Both the position numbers and the translations under genes were made by a program. This document shows positions 33,193-42,415 of a stretch of DNA of 64,000 nt, one piece after another. Position 1 is the first letter of the stretch. Each line of letters starts with the position of its first letter. The DNA comes from Sulfuritalea sp. GTDB lineage: Bacteria; Pseudomonadota; Gammaproteobacteria; Burkholderiales; Rhodocyclaceae. The DNA is taken from positions 61,268-125,267 of the forward strand of contig JADJUP010000011.1 of assembly GCA_016716965.1 (NCBI GenBank), written 5' to 3'. The notes beneath the pieces were generated by a model, which worked only from the letters and a program-made list of their open reading frames with translations, did no database searches and was not told the origin of the DNA.

Positions 33193-34083
33193 TTGAGGAT
33201 AGGCATCGACCTCGGCGGCACCAAAATCGAAATAGTCGCCCTGGGCAACCGTGGCGACGTCTTGCTGCGCGAGCGCGCCGCAACGCCTCAGGGCGATTAC
33301 CTGGCTACCGTGATGGCGGTCGCCGGACTGGTCGCGGCGGCGGAACAGAAAGTTATGTCCCTGGGCGCTGGCGGCACGGTGGGCATCGGCATCCCGGGCG
33401 CCGAATCGCGCACCAGCGGCCTGATCAAGAATGCCAACTCGACCTGCCTGATCGGCAAACCCCTCAAGCGCGACCTGGAACAGGCGCTAAAGCGTGAAGT
33501 ACGCATCGCCAACGACGCCAACTGCTTTGCCCTTTCCGAGGCGGTGGACGGCGCCGGAATAAATGCGCCCGTTGTGTTCGGCGTGATCCTCGGCACCGGC
33601 GTTGGCGGCGGCATCGTGATCGACGGCAAGGTGCTGACCGGCGCCAACGCCATCGCTGGCGAATGGGGCCACAACCCGATGCCGGGCGAACACCACAAGG
33701 ATGTCTGCTATTGCGGGCGCAAGGGTTGCATCGAGCTCTACCTTTCCGGACCTGGCATGAGCGCCGACCATCGCCGTGTCACCGGCGCCGACTTTTCGGC
33801 GGTCCGGATTGCAGATCGCGCCGCAAACGGCGACGCGCTCTGCGAAGCGACCCTGCAACGCTACGAAGCGCGCCTCGCCCGGGCGCTGGCCCAAGTCATC
33901 AACATCCTCGACCCGGACGTGATCGTGCTCGGCGGCGGCCTCTCCAACATCGACCGGCTGTACGAAAACGTGCCGCGACTGTGGGGCGAACACGTTTTTT
34001 CGGACCGGGTGGCGACGAAGTTGCTCAAGCACCGCCACGGCGACTCTTCCGGCGTGCGCGGCGCGGCTTGGCTATGGAACTGA
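33193..34083 (+). CDS. ROK-family sugar kinase (fructokinase/Mak-like)
   Basis: 296 residues. N-terminal ATP-binding IGIDLGGTKIEIVAL, a second phosphate loop VILGTGVGGGIVIDGK, the ROK segment GEWGHNPMPG, and the zinc site CYCGRKGCIELYLSGPG. NDANCFALSEAVDG matches the sugar-binding Asn-Asp. Close in pattern to E. coli Mak fructokinase, but sugar specificity is not certain. Start is TTG 33193 with AGGA 6 nt upstream; it begins exactly at the conserved strand. A dispersed-repeat copy spans 33772-33796 (read as TGADFSAV on this strand). Overlaps the MOSC gene by 10 bp. Confidence 0.88.
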   Translation: MRIGIDLGGTKIEIVALGNRGDVLLRERAATPQGDYLATVMAVAGLVAAAEQKVMSLGAGGTVGIGIPGAESRTSGLIKNANSTCLIGKPLKRDLEQALKREVRIANDANCFALSEAVDGAGINAPVVFGVILGTGVGGGIVIDGKVLTGANAIAGEWGHNPMPGEHHKDVCYCGRKGCIELYLSGPGMSADHRRVTGADFSAVRIADRAANGDALCEATLQRYEARLARALAQVINILDPDVIVLGGGLSNIDRLYENVPRLWGEHVFSDRVATKLLKHRHGDSSGVRGAAWLWN

Positions 34084-34751
34084 TCGCGCCCGTCATCGTC
34101 GGCGGCATCTTCACCGGCCGCGTCGGCATGCTGCCCGGTGAAAGCCGGGGCAGCGCGATCGCCAAGGACTCCCGGTCCGGGCCCTGCCTGGTCGGACTCG
34201 ACGGAATCGAAGGTGACGAGCACGCCGACCCACGCGCCCATGGCGGCGACGAGAAGGCGGTACACCTCTTCCCCGTCGAGCATCACGAGGCCCTGGCGCG
34301 CGCCTTTCCCGAGGCGCGCCACCTGGAGCCCGGAGGACTAGGCGAGAACCTGTCGACACGCGGCATCACCGAAGACATCGCCTGCATCGGCGACGTCTTC
34401 GCACTGGGTACGGCCCGGCTGCAAATCGGCCAGCCGCGCACCCCCTGCTGGAAGATCGATGCCCGTTGCGGCGTCGAGGGCGTCGCCGCGCACGTCGCCG
34501 AGCATGGCATCGCCGGCTGGTACTTCCGCGTGCTGGCGGCCGGCGAGTGCACTGCCGGCGATGCGCTGATCCACCTCGAACGACCGCAAGGCGCCATCAG
34601 CCTGGCGCGCTTCAATCGCAGCCTGCGGGCGCAGCGCCCCGCGCTGCAGGCGCTCGACCTGCTGGCCAGCGCGCCGGGGCTGGCACCGGAATGGGTGCGC
34701 AAGATCCGCGACCGCATGGCATGGCTGCAAAACCACGGAGACAGCCCTTGA
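34074..34751 (+). CDS. MOSC-domain protein (YiiM-like)
   Basis: 225 residues with the MOSC pattern LVGLDGIEGDEHADPRAHGG, AVHLFPVEHHEAL, GGLGENLSTRGI, and the conserved Cys segment QPRTPCWKID. MOSC proteins bind the molybdenum cofactor; YiiM-type members reduce N-hydroxylated compounds. The C-terminal part (~165-225) matches the 3-alpha extension of YiiM. It overlaps both neighbours in a ROK-MOSC-MFS operon, although the three have no obvious common pathway. Confidence 0.88.
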   Translation: MELIAPVIVGGIFTGRVGMLPGESRGSAIAKDSRSGPCLVGLDGIEGDEHADPRAHGGDEKAVHLFPVEHHEALARAFPEARHLEPGGLGENLSTRGITEDIACIGDVFALGTARLQIGQPRTPCWKIDARCGVEGVAAHVAEHGIAGWYFRVLAAGECTAGDALIHLERPQGAISLARFNRSLRAQRPALQALDLLASAPGLAPEWVRKIRDRMAWLQNHGDSP

Positions 34752-35932
34752 ACCTCTGGCTGCGCATTTTCCTGCCCTTCGCCACCGGCTATTACTTCTC
34801 CTATTTCCTGCGCAACGTCAATGCCGTGATCGCGCCGGAACTGACGCGCGAACTCGGCGTCTCCGCCGCCGACCTGGGCCTGCTGACCAGCGCCTACCTG
34901 CTGGCCTTCGGCGCGGTGCAACTGCCGCTGGGACTGGCGCTCGACCGCTACGGCGCGCGCCGCGTCGAAGCGGCGCTGCTGCTGATCGCCGCCGCAGGTT
35001 GCGGCCTGTTCGCGGCCGGCGAATCACTGGCGCAACTGGCAGTGGCGCGGGCACTGATCGGGCTGGGGGTTTCGGCGTGCCTGATGGCCTCCTTCAAGTC
35101 ATTCAGCCAATGGTTCGGGACCGAGCGCCAGGCTTCGCTCAATGCCGCGATCATGGCCGCAGGCGGCCTCGGCGCGCTGACCGCCTCGACGCCGCTGGCC
35201 TGGGCAATTCCGCAGTATGGCTGGCGCGCGGTGTTCACGGCCCTGGCGGCGGCCGGCCTGGCGGTCGCAATTGCGATTTATTGCACACCCGAAAAGCCCG
35301 GGAGCGGCAAATCCGAACCATTGCGCAGCCAGGTCGCCGGCCTGGTCCAGGTACTCACCAGCCGCGCCTTCTGGCGCTATGCGCCGCAGTCGACCCTGAT
35401 CATCGGCGGCTTCCTCGCCCTGCAAGGCCTGTGGGCGGTACCCTGGTTGATGAACTTTTCCGGCTTGCCGCGTGAAGCGGCGGCCCACCACCTGCTGCTG
35501 ATGGGCAGCGGCATGTTGGCCGGCTTTCTCGGCATCGCCTTCGGTGTCGCGCCCTTGACGCGACGCGGCATCGGTCCGGGCCGGCTGCTGGCGGTGGGCA
35601 TGGGGCTGGGCCTGTTCGCCACGCTGCTGATCGTGCTCGGCATCGGCCCGAGCGAACCTGCCTGGCTGATCTTCGGCCTGGTCTTCTCGGTCGGCAACCT
35701 GGCCTATGCGCTGCTCCAGGCCAGTTTCAGCCCAAGCCTGGCCGGCCGCGTGAATACCGCGCTGAACCTGATGGTCTTCGTCGGCGCCTTCGGCATCCAG
35801 TGGGGCTTCGGCGCCGTGGTCGATGCCTTGCAAGCCGCAGGCCATGCGCAGCGAAGCGCCTACCAGTTCACGTTCGGCGGACTGCTCGCGCTGCAATTCG
35901 CGAGTTGGCTCTGGTTCCTCAGGAAAACCTAG
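34748..35932 (+). CDS. MFS transporter
   Basis: 394 residues with 12 predicted transmembrane helices. The loop 2-3 signature is LPLGLALDRYGARRVEAALL, and helix 4 to 5 reads RALIGLGVSACLMASFKSFSQWF. The start is TTG 34748 overlapping the MOSC stop, with GGAG 7 nt upstream; no ATG fits the first helix. The substrate is unknown. Its 3' end converges with and overlaps priA by 4 bp. Confidence 0.87.
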   Translation: MNLWLRIFLPFATGYYFSYFLRNVNAVIAPELTRELGVSAADLGLLTSAYLLAFGAVQLPLGLALDRYGARRVEAALLLIAAAGCGLFAAGESLAQLAVARALIGLGVSACLMASFKSFSQWFGTERQASLNAAIMAAGGLGALTASTPLAWAIPQYGWRAVFTALAAAGLAVAIAIYCTPEKPGSGKSEPLRSQVAGLVQVLTSRAFWRYAPQSTLIIGGFLALQGLWAVPWLMNFSGLPREAAAHHLLLMGSGMLAGFLGIAFGVAPLTRRGIGPGRLLAVGMGLGLFATLLIVLGIGPSEPAWLIFGLVFSVGNLAYALLQASFSPSLAGRVNTALNLMVFVGAFGIQWGFGAVVDALQAAGHAQRSAYQFTFGGLLALQFASWLWFLRKT

Positions 35933-37953
35933 AACTCCAGCGGGTCCACGTCCAGGTGCCAGCGCAGGCCGGCAGGCATCTTCAGGGCGTAGAGTCTTTC
36001 CATCCATGCCGCAAGGAACGCCTGCAGTGCGGGGCGACTCGTCGATTCGACCAGCAGTTGCCCGCGTTCCAACGTCATAAGGCGCTGCATGCGCATCGGC
36101 ACCGGATCGTAGAGCGTGATGCCGCTGGCGATGTCGGCGGCGGCGCTGCGGGCCGCGGCGAGGAAGGCCAGCGCCTGTTCCATGGCGCGCGCCTCGGCGC
36201 GCAGCATGGCCTGGAAGCTGAAGGGCGGAAAGCCGGCGATGCGGCGCTCGTCGAGCTGGGTGCGGGCGAAACGCAGGTAGTCGTGGTCGATCAGCGCCTG
36301 GTACAGCGGATGGTCGGGATACTCGGTCTGGATCAGCACTTCGCCGGGCAGCGCGGCGCGCCCGCTGCGGCCGCCGACCTGCATCATCTGGGCGAACAGC
36401 CGTTCCGGCGCGCGAAAGTCGGCGGCAAACAGGGCGGCATCGGCACCGACCGCGCCAACCAGGGTGAGCAGCGGAAAATCATGGCCCTTGGCCAGCATCT
36501 GGGTGCCGACCAGGATGTCGGCGCCACCGGCGTGGATGGTCGCCAGCAGCGCCTGCCATTTCTTCGGCGTACTCGCCGAGTCGCGGTCGATGCGCAGCAC
36601 GCGGGCCTCGGGAAAGCGCTCGGCGAGCATGGCTTCGAGGCGCTGCGTGCCGCGCCCGAAGGCCATCAGGTCGACGTTGCCGCAATCGGGGCAGGCGCGC
36701 GGCACGCGCGTCTCGAAGCCGCAGTGGTGGCAGCGCAGGCGCTGGTCGGCCAGGTGCAGCACGAGGTTGGCCGCGCAGCGCTGGCAGCGCGAAACCCAGC
36801 CGCAGGGCGGGCAGGCCATGACTGGCGCATAGCCGCGCCGGTTGAGGAAGACCAGGCTTTGCTCGCCGCGCTCCAGGCGGTTTTGCAGGCCGGCGAGCAG
36901 CGCGGCGGAGAGGCCTTCCTGCAACTTCTCGCGCCGCGTGTCGATGATGCGCACCGCCGGCATCGATTCGGCCACGGCACGCTCGGGCAATTCGAGCATG
37001 ACGTAGCGGCCAGTGCTGGCGTGATGGAAGGTTTCCAGCGACGGCGTCGCCGAACCGAGCACGATGGGTATGTTCAATTGATGCGCGCGCCAGATCGCCA
37101 CGTCGCGCGCCGAATAGCGCAGGCCTTCCTGCTGCTTGAACGAGGCGTCGTGCTCCTCGTCGACCACGATCAGGCGCAGGCGAGGCATCGGCATGAAGAT
37201 CGAAAGCCGGGTGCCGAGCACGATGTCGGCCCGCCCGCCGAGCGCATCGAGAAAGCCGCGCGCGCGCGCTGCATCGGCCATGCCGCTGTTGGCGCAGACC
37301 ACATCCGCCCCTGGAAAACGCGCGGCGACACGGCCTTCGAGTTGTGGCGTCAGCGCAATCTCGGGCACCAGCATCAGGGCCTGGCCGCCACGCGCGAGCA
37401 CCGCGTCGATGGCACGCAGATACACCTCGGTCTTGCCGCTGCCGGTGACGCCATGCAACAGGAAACAGGCGAACCCGCGAGGCGCGTCGATGGCCGCGAC
37501 GGCCGCCGCTTGGGCAGCCAGGAGCGGCGGCAGCACGACTGCGGAGTTTATGTCCCTGGCACCTGCGCCTGGGACGGTAGCCCTTGAAGTCGGCGCCGGC
37601 GACACGGCAGCCACCTTCGTCATGCGCGGCAGTTTTCCGCGCCGCAACATGGGCGGAAGCGCAAACGAGGTGACTTCGCCGAGCGGAGTCTGGTAGTAAC
37701 GCGCGCAGAATTCGCAAAGTTCTCGCCAGTCGGCGGGCAGCGCCGGCATATCGCGCAGGATCGCGGTCACCGTCTTCAGTTTCGAGTCGGGCTGCTCGCT
37801 GGCCTGCGCCAGCGAAATGATCACTCCGGTACGCGAAGCCGTGCCGAATGGGACGGTGACACGCCGTCCGATATCACTTTCGTCTGAATCCGGCGCAAGG
37901 TAGTCGAACAGCTTCGGCAAGGGCAGATCGAGGGCTACGCGAACGATGTTCAT
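35929..37953 (-). CDS. priA: Primosomal replication restart helicase PriA
   Basis: 674 residues. N-terminal DNA-binding domain (VALDLPLPKLFDYLAP), helicase core with Walker A HGVTGSGKTEVYL, DEEH box VVDEEHDASFKQQ, zinc-binding cysteines (CPPCGWVSRCQRCAANL, CHHCG, CPDCGNVDL) and helicase motifs near LVGTQMLAKGHDFP and QVGGRSGRA. It reloads the replisome at stalled forks. A dispersed-repeat copy (37586-37610) gives the sequence VSPAPTSR in a Pro/Ala-rich linker around residues 115-125 that is not part of the conserved domains. Confidence 0.95.
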   Translation of the reverse strand: MNIVRVALDLPLPKLFDYLAPDSDESDIGRRVTVPFGTASRTGVIISLAQASEQPDSKLKTVTAILRDMPALPADWRELCEFCARYYQTPLGEVTSFALPPMLRRGKLPRMTKVAAVSPAPTSRATVPGAGARDINSAVVLPPLLAAQAAAVAAIDAPRGFACFLLHGVTGSGKTEVYLRAIDAVLARGGQALMLVPEIALTPQLEGRVAARFPGADVVCANSGMADAARARGFLDALGGRADIVLGTRLSIFMPMPRLRLIVVDEEHDASFKQQEGLRYSARDVAIWRAHQLNIPIVLGSATPSLETFHHASTGRYVMLELPERAVAESMPAVRIIDTRREKLQEGLSAALLAGLQNRLERGEQSLVFLNRRGYAPVMACPPCGWVSRCQRCAANLVLHLADQRLRCHHCGFETRVPRACPDCGNVDLMAFGRGTQRLEAMLAERFPEARVLRIDRDSASTPKKWQALLATIHAGGADILVGTQMLAKGHDFPLLTLVGAVGADAALFAADFRAPERLFAQMMQVGGRSGRAALPGEVLIQTEYPDHPLYQALIDHDYLRFARTQLDERRIAGFPPFSFQAMLRAEARAMEQALAFLAAARSAAADIASGITLYDPVPMRMQRLMTLERGQLLVESTSRPALQAFLAAWMERLYALKMPAGLRWHLDVDPLEF

Positions 37954-38337
37954 GCCGGTTCAGTTGCTTGCCCGTCAATGCTCGACAAAGTATCGAAACC
38001 CGCCTTCAACACCTTGCTGCAAAAGGTAAAAATGCTTACCCACAAAATCTGTGGATAACTTTGTGAATAAGGGTCGCGCGGAAACCCTAAGTAGCCGTGC
38101 GGCAAGGCCATTCCCGTCTCTGTGCAATATTTGAACAAAATTATTTTGTTCATAAACAACGAGTTAAACATAGGCACGGAAATGTCCCCGGAATTTTGCG
38201 GCCAATACGGGGCTTTGCGGATTTCTGTGAATAAGTCAACACCTGGTGCGCTTTTCTGCCCACTTCGGCAAGCCTTGCGCGGTGGCCTTTTTCGCGGGGT
38301 CAGGCGGCCAAAACCGCGCCGCCCTTGGCTTCGCAAA
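37954..38337. other. DnaA-box-rich AT-richer intergenic region between priA and hemE (candidate oriC)
   Basis: No gene. DnaA-box matches: TGTGGATAA at 38050-38058 (perfect TTATCCACA), TGTGAATAA at 38062-38070 and 38226-38234 (TTATTCACA), and TTACCCACA at 38036-38044 (one mismatch). The first pair are in the same orientation with 12-bp spacing. An AT-rich tract follows at ~38120-38170 with a perfect palindrome (GAACAAAA-TTA-TTTTGTTC, 38133-38151). This is the layout of a replication origin or of a DnaA-binding control locus. dnaA and dnaN are not in the window, so origin function is unproven. Confidence 0.5.
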
Positions 38338-39444
38338 TCAGTCCCGCGCGGAACCGCGCCGGCTGTGACTGTGCACGGTGTCAACCAGAATTTTCACGTT
38401 GTCAGGCGGCGTGAATTGTGAAATTCCGTGGCCGAGATTGAAGACATGCCCACCCGATTTCCGGGCGTCGGCAGGATCGGCGGCATAGCTGTCGAGTACG
38501 CGGCGCGCCTCGGCGGCCACCTTGTCCGGCGAGGCGAACAGTGCCATCGGGTCCAGGTTGCCTTGCAGTGCAACACGGTCGCCGACGCGGCGGCGCGCCT
38601 CGCCCAGATCGCTGGTCCAGTCCAGACCGACGGCATCGCAGCCGATGCCGGCAATGGCGTCGATCCACTGGCCACCACCTTTGGTAAACACGATGCAGGG
38701 CACACGCTCGCCATCATGGCTGCGCTTGAGGCCGGCGACGATGCGCTGCATGTAGTCCAGGGAAAACTCCCGGTAGGCGGCGTGCGACAGTGCACCGCCC
38801 CAGGAATCAAAAATCATCACCGCTTGCGCGCCCGATTCGATCTGCGCATTGAGATAGTCCGTCACTGCCCGTGCGGTGACGGCGAGGATGTGATGCATCA
38901 GGTCCGGCCGGTCATAGACCATGGTCTTTACCGTGCGGTAGTCGGTTGCCGCGCCGGATCCGCCTTCGACCATGTAACAGGCCAGGGTCCAGGGACTGCC
39001 TGAGAAGCCGATCAGCGGCACCGAACCATGCAATGCGCGGCGTATTTCCGCGACGGCATCCATCACATAGCGCAGATGCACGTTGGGATCGGGCGCAGTC
39101 AGGTCGCGGATCGCCCATTCCTCGCGCAACGGGCGTTCGAACTTCGGCCCCTCGCCTTCGGCGAAGTACAGGCCCAGGCCCATCGCGTCGGGTACGGTGA
39201 GAATGTCGGAAAACAGGATTGCCGCGTCGAGTTCGAAGCGCGCCAGCGGTTGCAACGTGACTTCGCAGGCCAGTCGCGGGTTCTTGCATAGTTGCAGGAA
39301 GCTTCCGGCGCGACGGCGCGTCTCGTTGTACTCCGGCAGGTAGCGTCCGGCCTGGCGCATCAGCCAGACTGGCGTGTACTCGACCGGTTCGCGCATCAGT
39401 GCGCGCAGGAAGGTGTCGTTCTTGGGGCGGGCGTTGGGCGACAT
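38338..39444 (-). CDS. hemE: Uroporphyrinogen decarboxylase HemE
   Basis: 368 residues (family ~355). Signature segments: RALMREPVEYTPVWLMRQAGRYLPEY at the N-terminus (Arg/Asp substrate site), AAILFSDILTVPDAMG, IGFSGSPWTLACYMVEG, and the C-terminal FNLGHGISQFTPPDNV. It converts uroporphyrinogen III to coproporphyrinogen III in heme synthesis. The gene lies next to priA, a common betaproteobacterial order, with the DnaA-box region between them. Confidence 0.97.
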   Translation of the reverse strand: MSPNARPKNDTFLRALMREPVEYTPVWLMRQAGRYLPEYNETRRRAGSFLQLCKNPRLACEVTLQPLARFELDAAILFSDILTVPDAMGLGLYFAEGEGPKFERPLREEWAIRDLTAPDPNVHLRYVMDAVAEIRRALHGSVPLIGFSGSPWTLACYMVEGGSGAATDYRTVKTMVYDRPDLMHHILAVTARAVTDYLNAQIESGAQAVMIFDSWGGALSHAAYREFSLDYMQRIVAGLKRSHDGERVPCIVFTKGGGQWIDAIAGIGCDAVGLDWTSDLGEARRRVGDRVALQGNLDPMALFASPDKVAAEARRVLDSYAADPADARKSGGHVFNLGHGISQFTPPDNVKILVDTVHSHSRRGSARD

Positions 39445-39481
39445 GGAAGCTATCCGGCAGGGCGAGAGGCGAATTATCGCA

Positions 39482-40936
39482 CTAGCGCCGCCAGAAGGCC
39501 GGCGTCAGCACCACCAGCAGGGTGAAGATCTCCAGCCGGCCGAGCAGCATGGCGAAGCTGCAGATCCAGGTCTGGAAGTCCGTCAACACCTCGAAGGTGG
39601 TCGAGGGTCCGACCTGATTCAGGCCCGGGCCGGTGTTGTTCACCGTGGCGACCACGGCGGTGAACGCGGTCAGGACGTCGAGTCCGGAAAGGGTCATCAG
39701 CAGGGTCAGCGAAACGAGGATGCACATGTAGGCGAAGCCGAATGCGAGCACCGCGGTGAGGATGTCCTGCGGCACCGCTCCACCGCCGACGCGCACCGGC
39801 CACACCGCCTTGGGATGCATCGCCCTCAGCAGTTCGCGATACACCTGCTTGTAGAGGATGATGGCGCGCATCATCTTGATGCCGCCACCGGTCGAGCCGG
39901 CGCTGGTGGCAAAGCTGCAGAGGAACAGCATCCACAGCGGTGCGAAGATCGGCCAGGCGTTGTAGTCGACGCTGGCGAAACCGGTGGTGGTGGCGATCGA
40001 CACCACGTTGAACAAGGCATGCCGCAGCGCCGTGGCGAACTCCGGATACACCTCCTGCCCATGCAGATACACGGCGATGCCCAGCACACTGGCCAGCGTC
40101 ACGCCCAGGAAATAGCGCACCTCCGGGTCGTGGGCATAAGGCATCAGGCTGCGGCCGCGAACGGCGAGGAAAAGCGTGGTGAAGTTCATCCCGGCGATCA
40201 GCATGAAGACCACCGTGATGCCCTCGATCAGCGGCGAGTTCCAGTGGCCGAAGCTGGCATCGTGGCTGGAGAAGCCACCCAGGCCCATGGTCGTAAAGGA
40301 GTGCATCACGGCGTCGAACCAGCTCATGCCGGCCCAGCGAAAGGCGACGATGCAGGACAGCGTGACGATGCCATACACCAGCCACAGACCCTTGGCGGTC
40401 TCCGCCATGCGCGGCGTCAGGTTGGAATCCTTCATCGGCCCCGGCGTCTCGGCCTTGAACATCTGCCGGCCGCCGATGCCGAGCAGGGGCAGCACCGCCA
40501 CCGCCAGGACGATCAGGCCCATGCCGCCGAGCCAGACCAGCATGCCGCGCCAGAGGTTGATCGACGGCGGCAGTGCATCCAGGCCGGAAATCACCGTCGC
40601 CCCGGTCGTGGTCAGCCCCGACATGGCCTCGAAGTAGGCGTCGGTAAAGGAGAGGTGCAGTTGCAGGATGAAGGGCAGGCAGGCGAACACCGGCAGCAGC
40701 GCCCAGACCATCACCACCAGCAGGAAGCCGTCGCGCACCTTGAGGTCCTCCTTGTGCCGGCGCGCCGCCCACCACAGGCCGAGGCCGACGGCGAGGCTGA
40801 GCAGCGCCGTCTCGTCGTAGGCGCTTTCGGCGCCGTCTTGCACGAAATGCGAGAACAGCAAGGGCACCAGCATGGTCAGCGAAAAGCAGGCCAGCAGCAC
40901 GCCGAACACGCGGATGACGGGATAGTAGGCCGACAA
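39482..40936 (-). CDS. trkH: Trk potassium channel subunit TrkH, second copy
   Basis: 484 residues, polytopic. Contains the four selectivity-filter-like Gly segments of TrkH (e.g. SGLTTTGATVISG, MGLGGFSSHDAS, SIATTTGFAS, TINNTGPGL-like VATVNNTGPGLNQVGP). It takes up K+ with the TrkA gate. It ends with the same 22 residues as the first copy and starts 7 bp after it, so it arose by tandem duplication. Elsewhere the two differ at many positions, so the duplication is old and both appear intact. Confidence 0.94.
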   Translation of the reverse strand: MSAYYPVIRVFGVLLACFSLTMLVPLLFSHFVQDGAESAYDETALLSLAVGLGLWWAARRHKEDLKVRDGFLLVVMVWALLPVFACLPFILQLHLSFTDAYFEAMSGLTTTGATVISGLDALPPSINLWRGMLVWLGGMGLIVLAVAVLPLLGIGGRQMFKAETPGPMKDSNLTPRMAETAKGLWLVYGIVTLSCIVAFRWAGMSWFDAVMHSFTTMGLGGFSSHDASFGHWNSPLIEGITVVFMLIAGMNFTTLFLAVRGRSLMPYAHDPEVRYFLGVTLASVLGIAVYLHGQEVYPEFATALRHALFNVVSIATTTGFASVDYNAWPIFAPLWMLFLCSFATSAGSTGGGIKMMRAIILYKQVYRELLRAMHPKAVWPVRVGGGAVPQDILTAVLAFGFAYMCILVSLTLLMTLSGLDVLTAFTAVVATVNNTGPGLNQVGPSTTFEVLTDFQTWICSFAMLLGRLEIFTLLVVLTPAFWRR

Positions 40937-40943
40937 GGGGGGC

Positions 40944-42398
40944 TCAGCGTCGCCAGAATGCCGGTGTCAACACCACCAGCAGGGTAAAAATCTCCAGCCT
41001 CCCGAGCAGCATGGCGAGGCTGCACAGCCAGGTCTGGAAATCGCTCAACACGCCGAAGTTGGATGCCGGCCCGACCAGGTTGAGGCCCGGGCCGGTGTTG
41101 TTGATGGTGGCCACCACCGCGGAGAAACCGGTCAGGATGTCCATCCCGCTGGCCGACATCAAGAGCGTCAGGGTGACGATGCTGACCATGTAGATGAAAC
41201 CGAATGCCATCACCGCGGCGATGATCTGCGGCGTCACCGGTTCGCCGGCGATGCGCGCCGGATACACGGCGCGCGGATGCATGGCCAGCACCAGTTCGCG
41301 ATAGACCTGCTTGTAGAGGATCATCGCGCGGATCATCTTGATGCCGCCGCCGGTGGAACCGGAGCAGGCCGCGAAACTACCGAGGAACAGCATCCACAGC
41401 TGGGCGAACATCGGCCACTGGCCATAGTCGGTCGTCGCCAGACCGAGCGAGGTGGACAGCGAGACGACATGAAAGCCGACATAGCGCAGCGCGGTCATGA
41501 CATCGGTAAATATGTCGAGGTGGATCAGGTAGGCGCTCAGCGCCAGGGTGCTCAGCGCCAGCACGCCGAGGAAATAGGGCGCCTCCGGATCGCGCCGGTA
41601 GGGCGCGAAGCTGTGTCCGGCGAAAGCCATGTAATGCGTGGCGTAGTTGATGCCGGAGATCAGGGCGAAGGTGATGGCGATCAGTTCGATCTCCAGGCTG
41701 GCGTAGTGCCCCAGGCTCGCGTCCTTTGAAGAGAAGCCGCCCAGGCCCATGGTGCTGAAGGCGTGCATCAGCGCATCCCAGCCTTCCATGCCGGCGTGCC
41801 AGTAGGCCAGCGCGCAAAGCATCGTAAACAGGAAATACACCTTCCACAGGCCCTTGGCGGTTTCCGCGATGCGCGGCGTCAGGCCGGATTCCTTCATCGG
41901 TCCCGGCGTCTCGGCCTTGAACATCTGCCGGCCGCCGATCCCCAGCATCGGCAGGATGGCGACCGCCAGAACGACCACACCCATGCCGCCGATCCAGTGC
42001 ATGAAGGTGCGCCAGAAATTGATCGACAGCGGCAGGTGGTCGAGCCCGGCGAGCACGGTCGCTCCGGTCGCGGTCAGCCCCGACATGGACTCGAAGTAGG
42101 CATCGGTGAAGGAGATATTCAGTTGCAGGATCAGCGGCAGCGCCGCAAACACCGGCAACAGGGTCCAGATCATCACCACCAGCAGGAAGCCGTCGCGCAC
42201 CTTGAGTTCGCGCTTCTCGCGGCGCGCGGCGAAGAACAGGCCTGCACCGGTCGCCGATGTCAGCAGGAAGGCTTCGTCGAAGGCGGAATGCGCCCCGTCG
42301 CCGAGGTACCACGACAGGCCCATGGGCACCGCCAGGCACAGCGCAAAGCCCATCAGCAGGGCCCCGAAGACGCGGACCAGGGGGTAAAAACGGTTCAT
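40944..42398 (-). CDS. trkH: Trk potassium channel subunit TrkH, first copy
   Basis: 484 residues with the same architecture as the downstream copy: SGLTATGATVLAG, MGLGGFSSKDAS, SLSTSLGLA and ATINNTGPGLNLVGP filter regions and ~10 transmembrane segments. The third filter segment differs from the second copy (STSLGLA against TTTGFAS), which could change ion selectivity or conductance. It begins 17 bp after trkA, forming trkA-trkH-trkH. Confidence 0.94.
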   Translation of the reverse strand: MNRFYPLVRVFGALLMGFALCLAVPMGLSWYLGDGAHSAFDEAFLLTSATGAGLFFAARREKRELKVRDGFLLVVMIWTLLPVFAALPLILQLNISFTDAYFESMSGLTATGATVLAGLDHLPLSINFWRTFMHWIGGMGVVVLAVAILPMLGIGGRQMFKAETPGPMKESGLTPRIAETAKGLWKVYFLFTMLCALAYWHAGMEGWDALMHAFSTMGLGGFSSKDASLGHYASLEIELIAITFALISGINYATHYMAFAGHSFAPYRRDPEAPYFLGVLALSTLALSAYLIHLDIFTDVMTALRYVGFHVVSLSTSLGLATTDYGQWPMFAQLWMLFLGSFAACSGSTGGGIKMIRAMILYKQVYRELVLAMHPRAVYPARIAGEPVTPQIIAAVMAFGFIYMVSIVTLTLLMSASGMDILTGFSAVVATINNTGPGLNLVGPASNFGVLSDFQTWLCSLAMLLGRLEIFTLLVVLTPAFWRR

Positions 42399-42415
42399 TG
42401 CCGGCCAGGCAAGGC

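Noticed and set aside
37950..38384. 144-residue minus-strand frame over the priA-hemE gap
   Set aside because: Compositionally odd, no homology pattern; the DNA is better explained by DnaA boxes and an AT-rich tract.
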